Assembly (NCBI GenBank): GCA_964408235.1
Contig: CAYOYN010000003.1
Coordinates: 1 to 64,000, forward strand
Length of the DNA: 64,000 nt
Origin: SICU01 sp964408235
GTDB lineage: Archaea > Nanobdellota > Nanobdellia > Pacearchaeales > GW2011-AR1
Direction of reading: 5' to 3'
Both the position numbers and the translations under genes were made by a program. Shown here piece after piece: positions 59,506 through 64,000 of this stretch. How positions within the stretch are numbered: the first letter of the stretch is position 1; each line of letters opens with the position of its first letter. The notes below the pieces were generated by a model. The model was given only the letters and a program-made list of their open reading frames with translations, had not been told where the DNA came from and did no database searches.

Positions 59506-60294
59506 TTAATTTTTCATTAATCTAATAGACCATGAAGGGTTTTCGCTAGACCCTTCTATCGGATTATCTAAGTCTAATGTTAATCCAACTATATCCCTAC
59601 CATAAATTGCAGGAGCAGTTAACCCATGATTGTACTGAGCCTTAGGATGTTTAAGATCTATTCTTCCACTTCTAACTCCCTTTAGCATGCTTGCAAGAGC
59701 TTCTAATCCTTCTTCGTCTCTTAGAGCACCCCTAAGAATCGGACTAGCCATTATTTGATCCTTGGAAGAGAATGAACCTTCTAAATCATATTTTCCAACC
59801 ATTCTTACTTTTCCATCTTCACTCCTTCTTACTTTTCCATCATAATCTGGTACAACTATATTTGCTGAGTCTACTAATCTTCTTGTTACCCTTATCCTAG
59901 GGACTGCAGGAGTACAGTCTATAAATTCAGTTCCTACGATCTTTGCACCATCGTATTTTCTTACAGTGTAACCTATTGTTCTAGTAGGGTCTTTAATTTC
60001 TCCATCTACTGGAAGAAAATCGGTAAATAAGTAGAAGTCTTTTGCTTGGAACATCGCCGTACTTCCAACTAACGGTAAACTCCCCATCATCTGTCTTATA
60101 TGATCAAAAGGAGTGTTTGAATCTACGGAAGCTGATAAAAATGCTCTGCTAGCTACTTTTATCTCATCTCCAAGATTAAGAGGGCTAGCATACTCTGAAT
60201 GATGGCCCATCATGAAACCCAAGTAGCTACCACTACGAGTTATAGGTGCAACTCTTAGAATATTACCTTGAATTGATTCTGCTAGATCGGTCAT
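59506..60294 (-). CDS. Hypothetical protein, soluble, 262 residues
   Basis: From ATG 60294 (an in-frame TTG lies at 60306). The protein has many beta-like segments (GDEIKVASRAFLSAS, KDFYLFTDFLPVDG, DPTRTIGYTVRKYDGAKIVG) and lacks membrane helices or Cys clusters. No family recognised. TATA CTTATTTAAACC is found about 25 bases upstream on the minus strand (about 60314-60325). It stands alone, with about 65 bases to the next gene. Confidence 0.65.
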   Translation of the reverse strand: MTDLAESIQGNILRVAPITRSGSYLGFMMGHHSEYASPLNLGDEIKVASRAFLSASVDSNTPFDHIRQMMGSLPLVGSTAMFQAKDFYLFTDFLPVDGEIKDPTRTIGYTVRKYDGAKIVGTEFIDCTPAVPRIRVTRRLVDSANIVVPDYDGKVRRSEDGKVRMVGKYDLEGSFSSKDQIMASPILRGALRDEEGLEALASMLKGVRSGRIDLKHPKAQYNHGLTAPAIYGRDIVGLTLDLDNPIEGSSENPSWSIRLMKN

Positions 60295-60363
60295 AAAAAT
60301 GGTCAAAATTAAGCTTATTTAAACCTACTCATACATTCGTTCGTCCTCTTTGAATTTATAAGA

Positions 60364-60897
60364 TTATTCCTTTATTTCTAAAACTTCAAGAGTTTCAAAA
60401 AAAAGACTTGTTTTAGCAACGGTCTTTGACTTTAGATTTTCTTTTTCCAATTTTTTATTTATTCTTTCTATGGGCGTTAGTGAAGACACCAGTAGAAGAA
60501 GAACCCCATCTTTTTCCATGTGTCTCTTGACACGATCCAAAAAATCTAATATAAACTCGTCTCCATCATCTCCTGCTGTTGTAGTTAATTGGCTTTCTTC
60601 ATCTTCGTCTTTATCTCTGGGTAAATAAGGTGGATTACAAATTATTAAGTCAAATTTACCTTTTACTTTTTGAAATAAACTGCTCCTGATTTTTTTTATA
60701 TTTGGTTCTTTTATAGAATCTAGTGCTTCTTTATTTATGTCTACGGCAGTTACTGATTTTGCACCAGACTCTAGCGCAGCCTTGGCCAATATTCCGCTAC
60801 CAGTACACATGTCAAGAACAGATTTGCCTAAAGAATATTTTCTTACTACACTTTCCATAAGGAAAGAATCTTCTGCCGGTTGGTATACTAAACTCAT
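60364..60897 (-). CDS. HemK/PrmC-type methyltransferase, Mtq2-like
   Basis: SAM-dependent N5-glutamine methyltransferase family. 177 residues: SAM site VLDMCTGSGILAKAALESGA, VTAVDINKEAL and the substrate motif NPPYLP. Archaeal and eukaryotic Mtq2 modify the GGQ glutamine of release factor 1, a likely role here. Overlaps the upstream gene by 4 bases. Confidence 0.88.
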   Translation of the reverse strand: MSLVYQPAEDSFLMESVVRKYSLGKSVLDMCTGSGILAKAALESGAKSVTAVDINKEALDSIKEPNIKKIRSSLFQKVKGKFDLIICNPPYLPRDKDEDEESQLTTTAGDDGDEFILDFLDRVKRHMEKDGVLLLLVSSLTPIERINKKLEKENLKSKTVAKTSLFFETLEVLEIKE

Positions 60898-61385
60898 AGA
60901 CTCAATAGATCGAGAATATCATCTTTAAAGATTATTACTGAAATTAAAGATAATATTAATAGCAAAAGTGTGAAAATTAAGAATATTAATTTTCCATTTC
61001 CTGGAGGGTTAGTTTTTTGAGCTGGAAGGGGTTTAGGCCTTACAAATTGTGCAGGTGGAAGAGGGGTGGACGGAGTTTTATATTGAGGGACTTGAGGCAT
61101 TGATTGCATGGATGACATCTGTACTTTCTGCACAGGTTGTTCTACTTTAGTTGGTTGCTGAGTAATCTGCTGAGATTGTGAACTTATCTGTATCTGAGGA
61201 GTTTGTTGATTTACTTGTTGAGCCTGTTGAGCCTGAAGAGAAGGATTATTTGAAACCACATAATCATAAGCTTCTTTTACATCTTTAATTGGATAACCTG
61301 AATTGATTAAGGATTGGGCCACTTTTTGAGGGTTCCCACCATGATCAATTGCATTCTTCAACATCCCTACTATATCATCCCTCAT
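60894..61385 (-). CDS. C-terminally anchored protein with UBA-like helix pair and Q-rich linker
   Basis: A 163-residue protein: N-terminal three-helix-like segment (LKNAIDHGGNPQKVAQSLIN, YPIKDVKEAYDYVV), a Gln/Pro-rich linker (about 50-125) and a C-terminal membrane helix (LIFLIFTLLLLILSLISVII). Likely faces the cytosol. The N-terminal pattern resembles the cytoplasmic tail of the surface protein at 44649-47366. Coupled to both neighbours by 4-base overlaps. Confidence 0.65.
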   Translation of the reverse strand: MRDDIVGMLKNAIDHGGNPQKVAQSLINSGYPIKDVKEAYDYVVSNNPSLQAQQAQQVNQQTPQIQISSQSQQITQQPTKVEQPVQKVQMSSMQSMPQVPQYKTPSTPLPPAQFVRPKPLPAQKTNPPGNGKLIFLIFTLLLLILSLISVIIFKDDILDLLSL

Positions 61386-62713
61386 GCTACTTTTATTGAC
61401 TCACCGTTTGATAGTAAGTGAACATTATAACCTTTTTTGTAACCCATGTCTTCTGCAACATGCATTCCAGGAATAGTCTTAGCATGATCTCCATGTGAAG
61501 GGATAACATTTTCAGGATTTGTTAATTTGATTAATTCCATTAAGTCTTCTCTTGAACCATGTCCTGAAACGTGAAGATTTTCAGTTATATTTGGACGATA
61601 TTCATTTAATCTTTTTAGTAATTCTGCCTTTGAAGCTATTGTTTCAGGAGCAGGAATTGTTTTTGAGCAAAATACAATATTATCTCCTGCTTCTATCTTT
61701 AGAGGTAATTGGTTTCTAGACATTCTGTCCAAAACTGAACCTTTCTCTCCTTGATGGCCTGTACAAACCACCATATATTTGTCCCTATTTGCTTGAACCA
61801 TTCTCAGAGTTTTTTCAACTTGTTTTTTGTAAGTGGCCATAATTACCTTATTCTTGAATGGTGCTTCTTTGACTAATTCTGCTGCTTCTACATACTTTGC
61901 CAAACTCCTACCAATAAATACAATTTTTCTATCTAACTTTTGACCAAAGTCTACGATGGATTTTAGCCTTGCAATGTGGGATGCAAAAGTCGTGACTATC
62001 AATCCCTCTTTGCTTCCTTCTAACTCTTGAAACTTTTCTTTAACTAATTCCCTTGCTAAAGATTCAGAAGGAGTTTTCTTTTCTGAATGAGCATATAAAC
62101 AATTTACTACTAGAGCCTTTACTCCTTCCTTAGATATTTGTTTTAACCTTTGATAATTTGGTTTATCTCCTATTACCGGAGTATCATCTAACTTGTAGTC
62201 GTTTGCATATAGAACAACTCCCTCTGGAGTATGAACTGCAATTAAAGCGCATTGCAATGTTGAATGAGTCATATGCACAAATTCTACTTTGTATTTTTGA
62301 TTTCCATTAATATTTGCAAAACCGTTGGACTTAATTGAATGAATTGGATTTCTTATTCCTCTTTCAGGGAGTAGTTTCTTGAGAACTTCAACAGTGTATG
62401 GAGTACCTGAAACTGGCGCTTTATACCTATGAGCTAAATATTGAACTGCACCAACGTGATCTAAATGCCCATGAGAAATTGCGATGGACTTTACTTTGCT
62501 TCTAAGACCTTTTTCATCAAGATAATGATCATTTGGTAAAGCTCCAATAGAACGCATTCCTTGTTCTGTAGGAACTTTTTCTCTTTCTCCGACTCCGACT
62601 AAAGCTGGAATAAATAAACCTGCATCACACAATGTCACATCATCGTTACATTCTACAGCAGTCATATTTTTACCTACCTCTGAAAAACCACCTACTGCAT
62701 GAATTTTTAACAT
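61382..62713 (-). CDS. rnj: RNase J family ribonuclease
   Basis: Beta-CASP metallo-beta-lactamase nuclease, usually 5'-3' exonuclease in archaea. 443 residues: SHGHLDHVGAVQYLA, CTGHQGEKGSVLDRM and the C-terminal HVSGHGSREDLMEL and IPSHGDHAKTIPG ligands. Lacks KH domains, which separates it from FttA. First gene of an operon with the Q-rich protein and the Mtq2-like gene. Confidence 0.93.
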   Translation of the reverse strand: MLKIHAVGGFSEVGKNMTAVECNDDVTLCDAGLFIPALVGVGEREKVPTEQGMRSIGALPNDHYLDEKGLRSKVKSIAISHGHLDHVGAVQYLAHRYKAPVSGTPYTVEVLKKLLPERGIRNPIHSIKSNGFANINGNQKYKVEFVHMTHSTLQCALIAVHTPEGVVLYANDYKLDDTPVIGDKPNYQRLKQISKEGVKALVVNCLYAHSEKKTPSESLARELVKEKFQELEGSKEGLIVTTFASHIARLKSIVDFGQKLDRKIVFIGRSLAKYVEAAELVKEAPFKNKVIMATYKKQVEKTLRMVQANRDKYMVVCTGHQGEKGSVLDRMSRNQLPLKIEAGDNIVFCSKTIPAPETIASKAELLKRLNEYRPNITENLHVSGHGSREDLMELIKLTNPENVIPSHGDHAKTIPGMHVAEDMGYKKGYNVHLLSNGESIKVA

Positions 62714-62755
62714 AATTGAATAGCGAGATATAAGTTTATAATGTTTTGTAAGAAA

Positions 62756-63007
62756 TCACAAATATCTATCTGCTACTTTATCTTTATCTACCTGATATGT
62801 CGGCATTTGTGATTTCCGGTCATAGCCAGTATTTTTAATACATCCCTCGCTTGATGCCTCTCCTATGCAGTCCAAGAACTGGCCAACATCAACTGGCTTT
62901 CCTCTTAGAGTTTCTCCGAATTCTCTTAGATTTACGGGCTTATCCGGATTTACTCCTCTAAACATCTCTCTTTTTACCTCATCATTTGTGAGCCTAGAAT
63001 CTGCCAT
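62756..63007 (-). CDS. Small hypothetical protein
   Basis: An 83-residue charged protein (ADSRLTNDEVKREMFRGVNP start) with two Cys (FLDCIGEASSEGCIKN). Soluble. It is divergent from the HtrA gene. No family recognised. Confidence 0.55.
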   Translation of the reverse strand: MADSRLTNDEVKREMFRGVNPDKPVNLREFGETLRGKPVDVGQFLDCIGEASSEGCIKNTGYDRKSQMPTYQVDKDKVADRYL

Positions 63008-63090
63008 TTGATTTGAACAGTAAATTAAGATTATTAAATATTATTGATATTGAAAAGTATAAATATGGATATAGAGTCATACTTGAAAAG

Positions 63091-63909
63091 ATGGAACACC
63101 ATATTAATGTTTTATACGGAGCAGTAATATTACTTCTTATTGTACAACTTGTTTCATTTACATTTGTAAGCTCTCAATCTGCTAAACTTATTGCTCAACA
63201 AAGCAACTTTGAAGAAGAAATTAAAGGGGCTTTAGGAAGCATAAGACAGGAAAACCAATATCAAATAGGAGAAATTGTAAGATCTATATCTCAACAAAGA
63301 ACTGATTTTGAAGGCCAAATTGATTTACTAAGATCCACTCAACAAGATTTATCTTCAGTTGTTGAAGGCGCAATAAAAAAAGTAGTTACAGTTACCACAG
63401 ATATCTCTGCTGGAACAGGCTTTGCAGTTTCTGATGGGAGTTATATATTAACAAACAACCACGTTATCGAGGGAAGTTCAACAATACAAGTACAAACCTA
63501 CAGTAGTGAAGTTTATACTGCCGAAGTTGTTGGGACAGACCCAATAGCAGATATAGCTGTATTAAGGATTTCAACTAATTTAGAGAGTTTTACTCTAGCA
63601 GATTCTGATTCTATCTCTATAGGTCAGAAGGCAATCGCTATTGGAAACCCACTCGGATTATCATTTACAGTAACTGAAGGAATTGTTTCTGCACTTGATA
63701 GGGAAGGACCTAATGGCCTACCTGCATATATTCAAACAGATGTTACACTAAACCCTGGAAATTCTGGAGGACCTTTAGTAGACAAAGATGGCAACGTAAT
63801 TGGAATGGCCAACTTTAAAGTTGGAGGAGCGGAAGGTTTGGGATTTGCCCTTGAAAGTAACATGTTAAGACTCAAAACAAATGAGATTGTTGGTTTTGAC
63901 ATAATATAA
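63091..63909 (+). CDS. HtrA/DegP-type trypsin-like serine protease, membrane-anchored
   Basis: Envelope quality-control protease. From ATG 63091 (272 residues): membrane helix (about 7-27), coiled-coil-like stalk (about 30-95), then the protease domain with catalytic His124 (NNHVIEG), Asp154 (ADIAVLRI) and Ser225 (NPGNSGGPL). No PDZ domain follows, so it is a short form. The frame is open to TTG 63013, but TATA GTATAAATAT (about 63057-63066) lies 25-34 bases before 63091. The stop overlaps the next start (TAATG). Confidence 0.9.
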   Translation: MEHHINVLYGAVILLLIVQLVSFTFVSSQSAKLIAQQSNFEEEIKGALGSIRQENQYQIGEIVRSISQQRTDFEGQIDLLRSTQQDLSSVVEGAIKKVVTVTTDISAGTGFAVSDGSYILTNNHVIEGSSTIQVQTYSSEVYTAEVVGTDPIADIAVLRISTNLESFTLADSDSISIGQKAIAIGNPLGLSFTVTEGIVSALDREGPNGLPAYIQTDVTLNPGNSGGPLVDKDGNVIGMANFKVGGAEGLGFALESNMLRLKTNEIVGFDII

Positions 63910-64000
63910 TGCTAAAATTAAAACCTTCTGCCAGAGATAATAAAAGATACCTCTTAATTAAAGGAAAGAGAAGCTCTATAGAAAAAGCAATTCTAGAATT
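63909..64000 (+). CDS. RNase P protein component Pop5-like, N-terminus only
   Basis: The frame from ATG 63909 to the window edge encodes MLKLKPSARDNKRYLLIKGK then RSSIEKAILE. The LKPS-RDNKRYL opening is typical of archaeal Pop5 (Rnp2), a protein subunit of RNase P, which makes tRNA 5' ends. Translationally coupled to HtrA (TAATG). Only 30 codons are visible, so the call is tentative. Confidence 0.7.
   Translation, partial: MLKLKPSARDNKRYLLIKGKRSSIEKAILE

Noticed and set aside
1..64000. Insertion sequences, integrases, CRISPR arrays, toxin-antitoxin or defence islands
   Set aside because: No transposase or integrase motifs, direct-repeat/spacer arrays or recognisable defence genes were found on either strand; the region reads as core chromosome with lineage-specific surface genes.

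Overview
The window is an AT-rich, densely packed archaeal chromosome segment. The archaeal markers are an SRP 7S RNA, two intron-bearing tRNAs with bulge-helix-bulge splice sites and no encoded CCA, an archaeal-class CCA-adding enzyme, archease and RtcB, FttA/aCPSF1, a proteasome beta subunit, Mre11-Rad50, several archaellin/pilin-type N-termini, and TATA boxes about 25 bases before many start codons (leaderless mRNAs). Genes inside operons often show GGTGATG or GGAGG ribosome sites. The many small single-pass proteins, the large Cys-rich or Ser/Gly-rich surface proteins and the fermentative metabolism suggest a DPANN archaeon of the Woesearchaeota/Pacearchaeota kind. That placement is inference; no rRNA gene is present to test it.

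Layout. 1-2.4 kb: minus-strand oxidoreductase operon (saccharopine dehydrogenase-like, FAD oxidoreductase, start of a membrane protein). 2.5-9.9 kb: trpS-msrA-DM13 operon, a TrmB regulator with a palindrome at its promoter, a membrane-anchored cyclophilin, a CBS protein and ileS. 9.9-13.7 kb: a second TrmB and a 972-residue surface protein. 13.7-21.6 kb: carbon-energy module with ADP-forming acetyl-CoA synthetase subunits (acdB, acdA) flanking a pyruvate dehydrogenase operon (E1alpha, LipB, E1beta, E2), then an aminotransferase. No E3 gene is seen. 22-25.4 kb: overlapping repair/redox operon (Ogg2-type glycosylase, peroxiredoxin, MGMT) and a divergent ZIP transporter/Fur pair sharing one promoter region. 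25.4-31.4 kb: tRNA-Leu, a HEALH-motif protein, small membrane proteins, tRNA-Thr and argS.

31.7-40.4 kb: SRP RNA followed by a type IV pilus-like locus with seven pilin-like proteins, a PilT/VirB11-type ATPase, a small coiled-coil protein and two TadC/GspF-type membrane proteins. A convergent gene inside it encodes a homologue of the aminoglycoside-resistance 16S rRNA G1405 methyltransferases (ArmA/Rmt). 40.4-42.3 kb: archease and RtcB, the tRNA exon-ligation pair. 42.4-47.4 kb: two large surface proteins. 47.4-50.2 kb: Era-like GTPase, DUF2073 protein, Zn-ribbon protein, CCA enzyme. 50.2-52.3 kb: a third TrmB with three small downstream genes, divergent from another hypothetical. 52.3-63 kb, minus strand: presenilin-type protease, FttA, proteasome beta, Rad50, Mre11, unknowns, a PrmC/Mtq2-like methyltransferase and RNase J. 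The window ends with an HtrA-type protease and the start of RNase P protein Pop5.

Themes: pyruvate to acetate with ATP formation (PDH plus Acd); tRNA maturation (intron tRNAs, RtcB, archease, CCA enzyme, Pop5); RNA 3'-end formation and decay (FttA, RNase J); and an elaborate cell surface. No CRISPR array, transposase or integrase was seen.
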